A stretch of DNA of 64,000 nt from Fluviicoccus keumensis (GCF_004217445.1 NZ_SHKX01000011.1:87428-151427), one strand, 5' to 3'; shown: positions 51,485-61,050, counted from the first letter of the stretch. The notes: a model not told the origin generated them from the sequence alone. Made by a program: numbers and translations.

Positions 51485-53311
51485 TCAGAAGCGATAAGCG
51501 CCGTTACCGATGTTTTCCCAGATTTCCGGGGTCAGCGGCTGGTAGTGATCAGTGCCGGGCAGCCAGACAAACAGCGGCTCCTTGTGCGACTGGTGCGGAT
51601 CGAAACCTTCTTTCTTCAGATTGTTCTTCTGGTACTTGAAGGTGCCGGTCGTTTCCATCTTCTGCTGCTGACGCAGGAAGACAGGCACGGCATACGGCGG
51701 CATTTCACGGCGCAGATGCTCCAGCAGGTGGGCATAGTCAATATCGATGCCTTCGTGCGGGGTAATGGCGGCCATACCGGCGCGGCCGTTGGTGTTGGGG
51801 ATTTCCACCCCGTAGACCACGGCTTCGGCGATCGACGGATATGAACTGACCAGATTTTCCACTTCCGTGGTCGATACGTTCTCACCTTTCCAGCGGAAGG
51901 TGTCGCCCAGACGGTCGACAAATTGCGCATGACGGAAGCCGATGTCACGCACCAGGTCGCCGGTGTTGAAGTAACGGTCGCCTTTCTCGAACACGTCGTG
52001 CAGGATGCAGGCTTCGTTCTTGGCGGCGTCGGTGTAACCGTCAAAGGGTGTGCGCTCGGTGATTTTGCCGACCAGCAGGCCGGGCTCTCCCTTGGCGGCC
52101 TTGATCATGAAGCCATCCGCGCCGCGGATCGGCTTTTCGTTTTCCTTGTCGTACTTGACGATGGCGTACGGCAGCGGCGAGAAGCCGACGGTATTGTCGA
52201 AGTTGAAGATGTTGTTGAAGCCGATGTTGCCTTCCGAGGAGGCGTACAGCTCGTAGACTTCATCGACGCCATAGCGCTGCTTGAACGGGCCCCAGATGTT
52301 CGGGCGCATGCCGTTGCCGACCATCTTGGTAACGCGGTGGGCGCGATCTTCGGCCTTGGCGGGAACTTCCATCAGGTAGCGGCACAGTTCGCCGACATAA
52401 CCGATGGCGGAGGCGTTGAAGCGGCGGACATCTTCCCAGAACTCACGGGCCGAGAACTTGCGACGGATGGCGAAACCGCTGGCGCCGTAAATGGCCGCGC
52501 CCCAGCACACCACCATGCCGGTGGCGTGGTAGAGGGGCAGGGTGCAGTACATGATGTCGTTCTTTTGCAGATCCATCACCGAACCGAAGACGCCATAGGC
52601 TTTCATCCAGCGGCCGTGACTGAAAATGGCGGCCTTGGGCATGCCGGTGGTGCCGGAGGTATAGATGTAGTACAGACCGTCGCTGTAATAGACGTTATTG
52701 GTCGTCGGCGGGTTGTAGCTGGGAGCGCTCTGCAACTCGATGGCCAGGTTGCGGAAAGTCTCGGGGGCTTCACCGGCTTCCTTCAGCGTGTCCTGATCGG
52801 CCAGCCAGTAGATGCGGTCGGACGGAATGCTCAAGTCACCTCGCACTTCCGAGAAAGAGTCGACCAGTTCCGAGCCGATGATGGCCATTTTCGGCTTCAC
52901 CAGATTGATGCTGTGCGTCAGCACCTTGCCGGTCTGGGATGTGTTGACCATGGCGGAAATGACGCCGATCTTGGCCAGACCGGTGGTAACAGCCAGCAAT
53001 TCGGGACGGTTTTCAATGAAGACGGCAACCACGTCGCCCTTCTTCAAACCCTGCGCCATGAAATAGTGGGCGACGCGGTTGGCCCACTGGTTGAACTGCA
53101 GGTAGTTCAGGTTGGTGTCCTTGTAAAGGACCGCCGGACCGTAAGGATTCGCCTTGGTGGCCTTTTCGATCGCCCAGCCCAAGCCGCCGGCCTTGGTGGG
53201 ATTGGTGCTGGAACCCAGCGCCAGACCATACGCCATCTTGGGCAGTTTCCGGACAACTTCGGGGAGTTTTCGGGCGATGTCTTTGACGGTAATGAGGTCT
53301 TGTTTGCTCAT
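51485..53311 (-). CDS. atuH: long-chain / terpenoid acyl-CoA synthetase
   Basis: 608 residues, FATP-like branch of the AMP-forming acyl-CoA synthetases. P-loop YYIYTSGTTGMPKAAIFSHGR (about 214-233), later YASSEGN and the hinge region FRWKGENVSTTEVENLV. As last gene of the atu cluster it would activate citronellate or related acids to CoA esters; the assignment as AtuH rests on order, since the family alone would say very-long-chain synthetase. Upstream GAGGA precedes the ATG. Confidence 0.8.
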   Translation of the reverse strand: MSKQDLITVKDIARKLPEVVRKLPKMAYGLALGSSTNPTKAGGLGWAIEKATKANPYGPAVLYKDTNLNYLQFNQWANRVAHYFMAQGLKKGDVVAVFIENRPELLAVTTGLAKIGVISAMVNTSQTGKVLTHSINLVKPKMAIIGSELVDSFSEVRGDLSIPSDRIYWLADQDTLKEAGEAPETFRNLAIELQSAPSYNPPTTNNVYYSDGLYYIYTSGTTGMPKAAIFSHGRWMKAYGVFGSVMDLQKNDIMYCTLPLYHATGMVVCWGAAIYGASGFAIRRKFSAREFWEDVRRFNASAIGYVGELCRYLMEVPAKAEDRAHRVTKMVGNGMRPNIWGPFKQRYGVDEVYELYASSEGNIGFNNIFNFDNTVGFSPLPYAIVKYDKENEKPIRGADGFMIKAAKGEPGLLVGKITERTPFDGYTDAAKNEACILHDVFEKGDRYFNTGDLVRDIGFRHAQFVDRLGDTFRWKGENVSTTEVENLVSSYPSIAEAVVYGVEIPNTNGRAGMAAITPHEGIDIDYAHLLEHLRREMPPYAVPVFLRQQQKMETTGTFKYQKNNLKKEGFDPHQSHKEPLFVWLPGTDHYQPLTPEIWENIGNGAYRF

Positions 53312-53401
53312 GTAGGGGGCATCCTCTGGCGCAAAAGCAGGGTTTGCGGATGAAACGGAAGAGATGAACAGTCCGTGGAATTGTGTCTGTCCTGTAAGTC
53401 G

Positions 53402-53453
53402 CGCCCTACCTTACCCGCTGAAGCCAGTCTTCGCAAGACGTGGGGGTAGGGCG
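53402..53453. repeat. inverted repeat in the atuH-atuG gap
   Basis: Nine-base arms CGCCCTACC / GGTAGGGCG enclose a second stem GTCTT-CGC-AAGAC. It is related in its GTAGGGC arm to the GTAG-headed REP units further along the operon. Confidence 0.6.
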
Positions 53454-53483
53454 TGTCCGAAAATACCAATCAATTGGCCGCAA

Positions 53484-54302
53484 TCAATCGAGGAAGAAGT
53501 CCTTCTGGATACGGTCGATGGTGGCGGGATTGCAGGCATACGGGGCGAAATCGGTGACGCCGGCGGTGCGCAGCACGGACTCGTCGATTTCGTTCTGGCC
53601 GGTGCGGCGGCTGGTGATGATAGTCCAGGCGGCGTCGGCCATGATGTCCGGCTTGCGGCAGACATCCACGGCTTCGTCATTGGCGATGTTGTTGGTGACG
53701 GCGGCGGTGGCGATATAGGTTTCCGGCCACAGCGTGTTGACGCAGATGCCGTAATCCTTGAACTCCTGCGCCATGCCGATCGACAGCAACGTCATGCCGT
53801 ACTTGGACAGGGTATAAGGCGCGAAGATGGTCAGCCACTTCGGGTTGAGGTTGATGGGCGGCGACAGGCTGAGGATATGACCGTTCGACGACTTCTTCAG
53901 GTACGGCAGCGCGGCCTGACTGCAGAGGAAGACGGCGCGCGAGTTGATCGACTGGATCAGGTCGTACTTTTTCAGCGGGGTGTTCTCGACATTCGACAGC
54001 GACAAGGCCCCGGCGTTGTTGATCAGGATGTCGATACCGCCGAAGTGCTCGGCCGCCTTGGCCAGTGCGTCGCGAACCGAGGCTTCGTCACGTACGTCGA
54101 GGGCGATGGCGAGGGCCTTTCCGCCCGCCGCTTCGACTTCGGCGGCGACGGTATGGATGCTGCCGCCCAGCTTGGGGTGCGGCTCTTCCGACTTGGCGGC
54201 GATGACGACGTTGGCGCCGTCACGGGCGCAGCGCAGGGCGATGGCGCGGCCGATACCGCGGCTGGCGCCGGTGATGAAGACGGTCTGGTTCTTCAGGGAC
54301 AT
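53484..54302 (-). CDS. atuG: short-chain dehydrogenase AtuG-like
   Basis: 272 residues. TGASRGIG near the N-terminus, NNAG, catalytic YTLSK; the sequence KSEEPHPKLGGSIHTVAAEVEAAGGKALAI is typical of the HSDL2-like SDR branch. In the Atu pathway an SDR is thought to oxidise citronellol/citronellal or a 3-hydroxyacyl intermediate. ATG 54302 is fixed by AAGGAG seven bases upstream. Confidence 0.82.
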   Translation of the reverse strand: MSLKNQTVFITGASRGIGRAIALRCARDGANVVIAAKSEEPHPKLGGSIHTVAAEVEAAGGKALAIALDVRDEASVRDALAKAAEHFGGIDILINNAGALSLSNVENTPLKKYDLIQSINSRAVFLCSQAALPYLKKSSNGHILSLSPPINLNPKWLTIFAPYTLSKYGMTLLSIGMAQEFKDYGICVNTLWPETYIATAAVTNNIANDEAVDVCRKPDIMADAAWTIITSRRTGQNEIDESVLRTAGVTDFAPYACNPATIDRIQKDFFLD

Positions 54303-54323
54303 GGTGAATCTCCTTTCGGGGTT

Positions 54324-54393
54324 CGTAGGGGCGCACTGCGCGCTGAACATAAAGTGTGTTTGGCCGATAGGACGCACGCAGTGCGCCCCTACG
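54324..54393. repeat. GTAG-headed REP pair in the atuG-atuF gap
   Basis: Seventeen-base perfect inverted arms (CGTAGGGGCGCACTGCG / its complement) separated by 36 bases. Read outward-in from each end, the GTAG head and a GGGCGCAC-type stem match the usual REP structure, so two units face each other. Similar to the pair at 57268. Confidence 0.75.
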
Positions 54394-54396
54394 GGA

Positions 54397-56349
54397 TTAT
54401 TCGGGAGCGATGACCAGCATCACCTGCCGCTTCTTCAACTGCATCTTCTCGCTGACGTGGATTTCCCGCACCACACCGCTGCAAGGGGCCTTCAGCGGGT
54501 GCTCGATCTTCATCGCTTCCAGCAGCATCAGTGTCTGACCGGCGGTGACGGTATCGCCAACTTCGGCGAAAACCTTGACCAGCAAGCCGTCCATCGGCGC
54601 ATTGATCTGGTTCTGGCTGGCGGCGTCGGCGGTCTTGGGCGGGGCATGAGTGTCGTCGCGGGCGATCAACTGGCCGTTTCCGGCGTCGAAGTAGACCGCG
54701 CCTTCCGCGCAAACATAATCCAGCGACCGGCGATGACCGTCGACGGCGTAACAGAGCTTGGTGCCCGCCGTTTCAAGAACGCTGATCGCAAAAGTGTTTT
54801 CACCGGCCACGATCTGCCAGACATCGCCATGCACCGGGGCGCTCACCTGAACGATCTGCTTTTGTTCGCCAATCGCCAGATGCATCACCTTGCCGGGCAG
54901 GAAAGCCGTTTGCAGGCGATGCGCCGGAGTACTTTCCAAGCCGGTCAGCAGTCCGGCCAGTGCGAAATCAAAGGCGGTGGCGACGTAGGGACGGACCGTG
55001 GTCAGGTCGGCGTCATGCTGGGCGAGGAAGCCGGTATGGGTGTCCCCGGCGATGAAGGCCGGATGGCGCAGCAGCTGCGACAGGTAGGCCTTGTTGTTGT
55101 TCAGGCCGAGCAGCACGCTGTCTTCCACCGCGCGCGCCAGCACGCGGGCGGCTTCGGTGCGGGTGGAACCCCAGGCGATCACCTTGGCGATCATCGGGTC
55201 GTAGAAGGGACTGACTTCACCGCCGGTACGCACGCCGTCGTCAATCCGGACCTGCGCGCCGGTAGCCGGTTGCCAGCTCAGGATCGGGCCTGTCTGCGGC
55301 AGGTAGTTGTGCGAGGGATCTTCGGCATAAAGACGTACTTCAATGGCGTGACCGTTCAGTTGAACTTGGTCCTGCGTGATCGGCAGCTTTTCACCGGCAG
55401 CAATTTTCAACTGCCAGGCGACGAGATCGAGGCCGGTAATCAGTTCGGTGACCGGGTGTTCCACCTGCAGCCGGGTGTTCATTTCGAGGAAATAGAACTC
55501 ACCACTGGCATCCAGCAGGAACTCGACCGTGCCTGCGCCAACATAATTGACGGCCTTGGCGGCGGCGACGGCGGCTTCACCCATGCGCTGGCGCAGTTCC
55601 GGGGTCATGACAGGGCAGGGTGCTTCTTCCACCACCTTCTGGTGACGACGCTGGATGGAGCAGTCGCGTTCGCCCAGATACAGGCAGTTGCCGTGCTGGT
55701 CGGCGAAGACCTGCAATTCCACATGACGCGGATTGATGACGGCCTTTTCCAGAATCAGTTCACCGCTGCCGAACGCGTTCTGCGCTTCCGAACGGGCAGT
55801 GCGGATGGCGGCCAGCAGTTCATCCTCGTGGGTGACGCAGCGCATGCCGCGCCCGCCGCCACCGGCCGAGGCCTTGATCATCACCGGCACGCCGATTTTT
55901 CGGGCTTCGGCGGCGAGGAAGTTCTCATCCTGGTTTTCGCCTTCATAGCCGGGGACGCAGGGCACACCGGCCTTGATCATCATGATCTTGGCATTGCGCT
56001 TGCTGCCCATGTCATAAATGGCCTTGGGCGGCGGGCCGATGAAGACGACGCCATTTTCCGCGCAGGCAGTGGCGAAATCTTCATTTTCCGACATGAAACC
56101 GTAGCCGGGATGCACGGCATCCGCACCGCTGCGGGCACAGGCGTCGAGAATGGCTTGCGGGTTCAGGTACGAGGCCGAGACGGTGGACGGGCCGATATGC
56201 ACCGCTTCATCCGCGAGGCGGGTGTGGGGGGCATTGGCGTCGGCATCCGAGTAAACGGCGACGGTGCGGTAACCGAGTTGTTTGGCGGTGCGGATCACCC
56301 GGCAGGCAATCTCGCCACGGTTGGCAATCAGGACTTTGGTGAAGGACAT
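54397..56349 (-). CDS. atuF: geranyl-CoA carboxylase biotin-containing alpha subunit
   Basis: 650 residues. Biotin carboxylase domain (1-450; KVLIANRGEIACRVIRTAKQLG, ATP-grasp GGGGRGMR, EMNTRLQVEHPVTE) plus a C-terminal biotinyl domain with EAMKIEH, Lys614 carrying biotin. The family includes MccA/LiuD; position with atuC and the other atu genes favours geranyl-CoA as substrate. ATG 56349 has AAGGA upstream; an open frame reaching 56442 lacks one. Confidence 0.9.
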   Translation of the reverse strand: MSFTKVLIANRGEIACRVIRTAKQLGYRTVAVYSDADANAPHTRLADEAVHIGPSTVSASYLNPQAILDACARSGADAVHPGYGFMSENEDFATACAENGVVFIGPPPKAIYDMGSKRNAKIMMIKAGVPCVPGYEGENQDENFLAAEARKIGVPVMIKASAGGGGRGMRCVTHEDELLAAIRTARSEAQNAFGSGELILEKAVINPRHVELQVFADQHGNCLYLGERDCSIQRRHQKVVEEAPCPVMTPELRQRMGEAAVAAAKAVNYVGAGTVEFLLDASGEFYFLEMNTRLQVEHPVTELITGLDLVAWQLKIAAGEKLPITQDQVQLNGHAIEVRLYAEDPSHNYLPQTGPILSWQPATGAQVRIDDGVRTGGEVSPFYDPMIAKVIAWGSTRTEAARVLARAVEDSVLLGLNNNKAYLSQLLRHPAFIAGDTHTGFLAQHDADLTTVRPYVATAFDFALAGLLTGLESTPAHRLQTAFLPGKVMHLAIGEQKQIVQVSAPVHGDVWQIVAGENTFAISVLETAGTKLCYAVDGHRRSLDYVCAEGAVYFDAGNGQLIARDDTHAPPKTADAASQNQINAPMDGLLVKVFAEVGDTVTAGQTLMLLEAMKIEHPLKAPCSGVVREIHVSEKMQLKKRQVMLVIAPE

Positions 56350-56367
56350 AAGCCGTTCCTTTCTCAA

Positions 56368-56437
56368 TGTAGGTCGGGCTGAAGCCCGACAACAGCGTTG
56401 TGACAGAGGGTGTTGTCGGGCTGAAGCCCGACCTACA
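56368..56437. repeat. REP pair in the atuF-atuE gap
   Basis: Two 27-base units, each a GTAG head plus the hairpin GTCGGGCT-GA-AGCCCGAC, in inverted orientation (56368-56394 and 56411-56437), 16 bases apart. A second REP family in the same operon. Confidence 0.8.
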
Positions 56438-56438
56438 G

Positions 56439-57239
56439 TCAATTAACCCAATTCGCCGGACGTTTCTGGATGAAGGCCATGCCACCCTCCATGCCTTCGG
56501 CACTCTGGATGGCGGCGGCAAAGGCATCGGCGGCGTCATCCAGCAGGCTGTCCAGCGGATGGTGGCCGACCTTGAGCAGCAGCGCCTTGGTGACACGGTT
56601 GGCATCGGGGGCGCACTGGTTGATGTCGGCCAAGGTGCGTTGCAGCGCGGCTTCCAGCGTTTCAGCGTCGGCGCAGACTTCGTGCACCAGCCCTATCTGC
56701 GCTGCTTGCACGCCGTTGATGCGCAGGCCGAGCAGGGCAAGGCGGCGGGCCTGGGTCAGGCCGATGCGCTGCACCACGAAGGGCGCGATCTGGGCGGGAA
56801 TGATGCCTAGGCGGGTTTCCGGCATGCCGAACTGGGCGTCGGCGCGGGCAATGGCCACATCGCTGATGCAGGTCAGGCCGAAACCGCCGCCCAACGCCGC
56901 GCCTTCCACCACCGCAATCACCACCAGCGGCGCGTTCGTGACTTGCGTCAGCAATTCGCCGAAGACACGGTTGAAGCTCTGGTAGGCGCGTGGATCATCC
57001 ACGGCCTTCTGGCGGATGGTCATCATGTCGCGGACATCGCCGCCCGCGCAGAAGTGGCCGCCCGCGCCGCGCAGCACCACGGCGCGCACGGCATTGGCCG
57101 CCGCCCAGGTGAAGACGCCTTGCAGTTCCTGCACCATCTGCAGGCTCATGGAGTTCCGGCTGTCCGGACGGTTCAGGGTGATGTGCAGCACGCCCTTGTC
57201 GAGCGTCAGCAGCAGGGTTTCGGTGACGGGCAAGTCCAT
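56439..57239 (-). CDS. atuE: isohexenylglutaconyl-CoA hydratase
   Basis: 266 residues, crotonase fold: oxyanion-hole segments GAGGHFCAGGDVRDM and EGAALGGGFGL, then MPETRLGIIPAQIAPFVVQR with the catalytic-region Glu. By order it is AtuE, which hydrates isohexenylglutaconyl-CoA after geranyl-CoA carboxylation; sequence alone says enoyl-CoA hydratase. GGAGG precedes the ATG. Confidence 0.85.
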   Translation of the reverse strand: MDLPVTETLLLTLDKGVLHITLNRPDSRNSMSLQMVQELQGVFTWAAANAVRAVVLRGAGGHFCAGGDVRDMMTIRQKAVDDPRAYQSFNRVFGELLTQVTNAPLVVIAVVEGAALGGGFGLTCISDVAIARADAQFGMPETRLGIIPAQIAPFVVQRIGLTQARRLALLGLRINGVQAAQIGLVHEVCADAETLEAALQRTLADINQCAPDANRVTKALLLKVGHHPLDSLLDDAADAFAAAIQSAEGMEGGMAFIQKRPANWVN

Positions 57240-57267
57240 GGAGACCTCCGGAATTTCATGTGTCCAT

Positions 57268-57349
57268 CGTAGGGGCGCACTGCGTGCGCCCTCTCCGCCG
57301 AACGGAATGCGTGTTTGGACGTGAAGGGCGCAGGCACTGCGCCCCTACG
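57268..57349. repeat. REP pair in the atuE-atuD gap
   Basis: Left unit GTAG plus GGGCGCAC-TGC-GTGCGCCC, right unit its inverted counterpart with GGGCGCAG-TGC-CTGCGCCC. Same family as the pair at 54324; the spacers share GTGTTTGG. Confidence 0.8.
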
Positions 57350-57351
57350 GG

Positions 57352-58521
57352 TCAGGCTTTCTTTTTGCTCGGCAAAATGTTCATCAGCTTGCAGATGATG
57401 CCCAGCATGATTTCGTCCGCGCCGCCGCCGATGGAAATCAGTCGACCATCGCGGTAGGCGCGGGCAATGGGGTTGTCCCACATGAAGCCCTGACCCCCCC
57501 AGTATTGCAGGCAGGAGTCCGTCACTTCGCGCATCAGGCGGCCGGCCTTCAGCTTGGCCATCGAGGCCAGACGGGTCACTTCCATCGGATCGCCGCCGCC
57601 GATGTGGGCTTCGCAAGCCTTCCACACCAGGGCGCGCAGCAGTTCCACTTCGGTCTGCAGTTCGGCCATGCGGAAGTGGATGGCCTGGTTATCAATCAGC
57701 GGCATGCCGAAGGTGGTGCGGGTGCGGCAGTATTCAATGGTCTGCTCGATGCAGGCTTCCATGCCGCCCAGGGCATTGGCGGCGCCGTACATGCGCTCTT
57801 CCTGGAACTGCATCATCTGCATGGTGAAGCCCATGCCTTCCGCGCCGATCACATAGCGCTGCGGGACGCGCACTTCGTCAAGGAAGATCTGCGCGGTGTC
57901 GGAGGAACGCATGCCCAGCTTGTTCAGCTTCTTCGAGAAGGAAATGCCCTTGCTCTTGGTCGGCACCACGATCAGCGACTTGTTCAGGTGCGGCTTGCCG
58001 TCGCTGGTGTTGGCCAGCAGGCAGAGGAAGTCGGACTGCGTGGAGTTGGTGATCCACATCTTGGTGCCGGAAATCACATAGTCGTCGCCGTCCTTGCGGG
58101 CGGTAGTCTTGATGGCGGCCACGTCGGAACCGGCGTGCGGCTCGGAGACGGCGATCGAGGCGACATACTCCCCGGCAATGGCGGGCGTCAGGAACTCGTC
58201 ACGCAGTTCCTTGGAGCCGAAGCGGGCGAGGGCGGGCGTGGCCATGTCGGTCTGTACGCCGATGGCCATCGGCACGCCGCCGCAGGCGATGCGGCCCAGC
58301 TCTTCCACCACCACCATGTTGTAGGAATAGTCGAGACCGAGGCCGCCGTTTTCTTCCGGCTTGCAGATGCCTAGCAGGCCGAGGTCGCCCATCTTCTTGA
58401 AGACTTCATGGGCGGGGAAAATGCCTTCTTCTTCCCAGGCGTCAATGTGCGGGTTCAGTTCCTTTTCAACGAACTGGCGGGCGGTGCGGCGGAGGGCGTC
58501 GTGTTCGGGAGTCAGCTTCAT
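57352..58521 (-). CDS. atuD: citronellyl-CoA dehydrogenase-like acyl-CoA dehydrogenase
   Basis: 389 residues. FAD signatures ASIAVSEPHAGSDVA and MWITNSTQSDFLCLL are present. The YEGT-type Glu at the C-terminus is replaced (SIGGGADEIML), while QFQEERMYG offers a Glu in the position used by isovaleryl-CoA and long-chain dehydrogenases; catalytic-base relocation is inference. In the Atu route it oxidises citronellyl-CoA to geranyl-CoA. ATG 58521 has GAGG eight bases upstream. Confidence 0.87.
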   Translation of the reverse strand: MKLTPEHDALRRTARQFVEKELNPHIDAWEEEGIFPAHEVFKKMGDLGLLGICKPEENGGLGLDYSYNMVVVEELGRIACGGVPMAIGVQTDMATPALARFGSKELRDEFLTPAIAGEYVASIAVSEPHAGSDVAAIKTTARKDGDDYVISGTKMWITNSTQSDFLCLLANTSDGKPHLNKSLIVVPTKSKGISFSKKLNKLGMRSSDTAQIFLDEVRVPQRYVIGAEGMGFTMQMMQFQEERMYGAANALGGMEACIEQTIEYCRTRTTFGMPLIDNQAIHFRMAELQTEVELLRALVWKACEAHIGGGDPMEVTRLASMAKLKAGRLMREVTDSCLQYWGGQGFMWDNPIARAYRDGRLISIGGGADEIMLGIICKLMNILPSKKKA

Positions 58522-58558
58522 GATGGTGTCCTCTGAGTGTTCTGTGTCGGCCGGCCGC

Positions 58559-60166
58559 TTAGAAGCGGGCCACGCCATAGGTATTGGATTTCAGGTCGCG
58601 CTGCGCCGCCTCGCGGATGGTTTGCAGCAGGAAGACCAGCAGCTTGCGGGTGTCGCGCGGATCGATGATGCCGTCGTCAAACAGGCTGGCGGTATTGAAC
58701 AGGGCGGTGGATTGTCCTTCCAGCTTCGCCGCCGTGCTCTTTTCCAGGAAGTCGAGCACGTTCGGATCGGGGGTGATGCCCATCTTTGCCTGCTTGGCTT
58801 CGGTGACGATGCGCAGCACCTTGCCCGCCTGCGCGCCGCCCATGACGGCGGTCTTCGAGTTCGGCCAGGAGAAGATGAAGTGCGGATCAAGCCCGCGCCC
58901 GCACATGGCGTAGTTGCCCGCGCCGTAGCTGCCGCCGATGACGATCGAGAGCTTCGGCACGCGCGCATTCGCCACGGCCTGAATCATTTTAGAACCGTGC
59001 TTGATGACGCCGTTCTGTTCCGACTCGGTGCCGACCATAAAGCCGGTGGTGTTGTGCAGGAACAGCAGCGGCCGGTTGGTCTGGTCGCAGAGCTGGATGA
59101 ATTGCGAGGCTTTCGCCGCCCCTTGCGGGGTGATCGGGCCGTTATTGCCGATGATGCCGATGGTGACGCCACCGACCTTCGCCCAGCCGCAGATGGTCTG
59201 GTTGTCGAATTCGGTCTTGAAGTCGAGGAAATCGGAGTCGTCGACCAGGCAGGCGATGACACTGCGCACGTCATACGGCTTGCGCAGGTCGCAGGGAATC
59301 AGGCCGAGGATGTCGTCCACCGGATAGCGCGGCTCGGCGAAATCCTTGGTGGTGGAGGCCTTGTCCCAGCCCAGCATGCCGACAATGTCACGCGCCTGAC
59401 GGATGCCGTCGGCATCGTTCTCGGCGAGGTATTCCGCTGTGCCCGCCACCTGCGCGTGCATGGCCGCGCCGCCCAGGTCTTCCTCGGACGCCACTTCCCC
59501 GGTCGCCGCCTTCAGCAGGGGAGGACCGGCGAGGAACATTTCCGTCTTGCCGCGCACCACGATCATGTAGTCGGACAAGCCGGGCTGGTAAGCGCCGCCT
59601 GCGGTAGCATTACCATGAACAACCGTGACTTGCGGCAGGCCCATTGCCGACAGGCGGGCCTGATTGGCGAACGTGCGCGCGCCCTCAACGAAGATTTCCG
59701 CCGCGTGGTTCAGGTTCGCGCCGCCGCTTTCGGACAGACTGACAACGGGCAGCTTGTTCTGCGCGGCAATCTGTTGCAGGCGCAGCGTCTTGCGCAGGCC
59801 GCTGGGGGAAATGGTGCCGCCCTTGATCGCCGAATTGCTGGCGCTGACCAGACAGCGCACGCCGTTGACCAGACCAATGCCGGAAATCATGTTGCCTCCG
59901 GCTTCGGTGCCGTCCTTGTCGTCGTGCATCATGTAACCGGCCAGCCCGCACAGTTCCACGAAGGGCGAACCGGCGTCGAGCAGGTGCTGTACCCGCTCGT
60001 GCGGCAGCATCTTGCCGCGCTTGGCGAACTTCGGCTTTTCTTGCATGGAACGCTCAAGCACTTTCTGCTTGATGGCGTTCACCGCCTCGATCTGTTCCTG
60101 CATGGCCGCGCGGTTGGCCTGAAAGTCGGCGCTGTTGCGGTCGTGATCCAGCTCAATGATCGGCAT
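58559..60166 (-). CDS. atuC: geranyl-CoA carboxylase carboxyltransferase beta subunit
   Basis: 535 residues, acyl-CoA carboxyltransferase fold in two halves (SESGGANL and GNATAGGAYQPGLSDYMIVV; then NNGPITPQGAAKASQFIQLC and GGSYGAGNYAMCGRGLDPHFIFSWP). Works with AtuF to carboxylate geranyl-CoA. The paralogous methylcrotonyl-CoA carboxylase (LiuB) is the alternative; the surrounding atu order decides for AtuC. Its start lies two bases after the atuB stop. Confidence 0.9.
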   Translation of the reverse strand: MPIIELDHDRNSADFQANRAAMQEQIEAVNAIKQKVLERSMQEKPKFAKRGKMLPHERVQHLLDAGSPFVELCGLAGYMMHDDKDGTEAGGNMISGIGLVNGVRCLVSASNSAIKGGTISPSGLRKTLRLQQIAAQNKLPVVSLSESGGANLNHAAEIFVEGARTFANQARLSAMGLPQVTVVHGNATAGGAYQPGLSDYMIVVRGKTEMFLAGPPLLKAATGEVASEEDLGGAAMHAQVAGTAEYLAENDADGIRQARDIVGMLGWDKASTTKDFAEPRYPVDDILGLIPCDLRKPYDVRSVIACLVDDSDFLDFKTEFDNQTICGWAKVGGVTIGIIGNNGPITPQGAAKASQFIQLCDQTNRPLLFLHNTTGFMVGTESEQNGVIKHGSKMIQAVANARVPKLSIVIGGSYGAGNYAMCGRGLDPHFIFSWPNSKTAVMGGAQAGKVLRIVTEAKQAKMGITPDPNVLDFLEKSTAAKLEGQSTALFNTASLFDDGIIDPRDTRKLLVFLLQTIREAAQRDLKSNTYGVARF

Positions 60167-60168
60167 GA

Positions 60169-61050
60169 TTACTCACCCTTCTTGAAAATGTCGGGAAGGT
60201 AGGCGCGGTGGAATCCGTTGTAGGGTTCGGAGTTTTCATGATCCGCCAGGTCGTAGATCCGGGTGCCGAGGGAGGACGCGCCGTCAATGCGGATCGTCAT
60301 GCCCGAGACATAGGCCGCCGCCTCCGATAGCAGGAAGCAGATGACGCTGGAGACTTCCGATTCTGTGCCCATGCGCTTCAGCGGCACGTTGCTGGCCAGC
60401 TTGGGAATGATGAATTTGGCGAAGTCGCCGCGGTAAGTGTCCATGCCGGAAGAGATGATCCAGCCCGGCGACACGGCATTGACGCGCACCCCGCTGACGC
60501 CCCATTCGACGGCGGCGGTCTTGGTCAGGTTGTCGACCCCGGCGCGCGCGGCCCCGGAATGGCCCATGTTCGGCATGCCGCCGTGCATGTCGGCGGTCAT
60601 GTTGACGATGCTGCCGCCGTGATCCTTCATCCACTGGTTGTACGCTTCGCGCATCATCAGGAAGGTGCCATGCAGGTTGTTGCGGATCACGGCGTCGAAA
60701 CCGTTGGTGGAAATGCTGGCCAGCGGCGAGGGGAATTGCCCCCCGGCGTTGTTGACCAGGCCGTCAAGGCGACCGTATTCCTTCAGCACGGTGGCAATGG
60801 TGTCCTTGACCTGGTCTTCGTTGCGGATGTCGCAAACCATCGTCCGGACCAGGCCGCCGTCCTGGATGATCTCGTCTTCCACCGAGGCCAGTTTCTCGGC
60901 CTTGCGGCCGGTAATCACCACCTGCGCGCCCAGCGCCGCCAATTCATGCGCGGTGCAGCGGCCAATGCCGGAGCCGCCGCCGGTGACCAGAATTACCTTG
61001 TCGGCAAACGCGTCGGGCTTGAAGAGGGAGTTGTATTGCATCATGGTCAT
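60169..61050 (-). CDS. atuB: SDR of the enoyl-CoA reductase (PECR) type
   Basis: 293 residues. TGGGSGIG, NNAGGQFPSP and MGHSGAARAGVDNLTKTAAVEW match the peroxisomal trans-2-enoyl-CoA reductase / dienoyl-CoA reductase branch. The canonical YxxxK is absent; His-Ser-Gly-Ala-Ala-Arg stands there, as in that branch, so its chemistry differs from classical alcohol dehydrogenases. A conserved C-terminal tail (HENSEPYNGFHRAYLPDIFKKGE) is unusual. Second gene of the operon. Confidence 0.85.
   Translation of the reverse strand: MTMMQYNSLFKPDAFADKVILVTGGGSGIGRCTAHELAALGAQVVITGRKAEKLASVEDEIIQDGGLVRTMVCDIRNEDQVKDTIATVLKEYGRLDGLVNNAGGQFPSPLASISTNGFDAVIRNNLHGTFLMMREAYNQWMKDHGGSIVNMTADMHGGMPNMGHSGAARAGVDNLTKTAAVEWGVSGVRVNAVSPGWIISSGMDTYRGDFAKFIIPKLASNVPLKRMGTESEVSSVICFLLSEAAAYVSGMTIRIDGASSLGTRIYDLADHENSEPYNGFHRAYLPDIFKKGE

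Noticed and set aside
53944..56382. Long open frame antisense to atuF/atuG (812 codons)
   Set aside because: Runs across two genes and REP repeats and has no recognisable domain; coding shadow.
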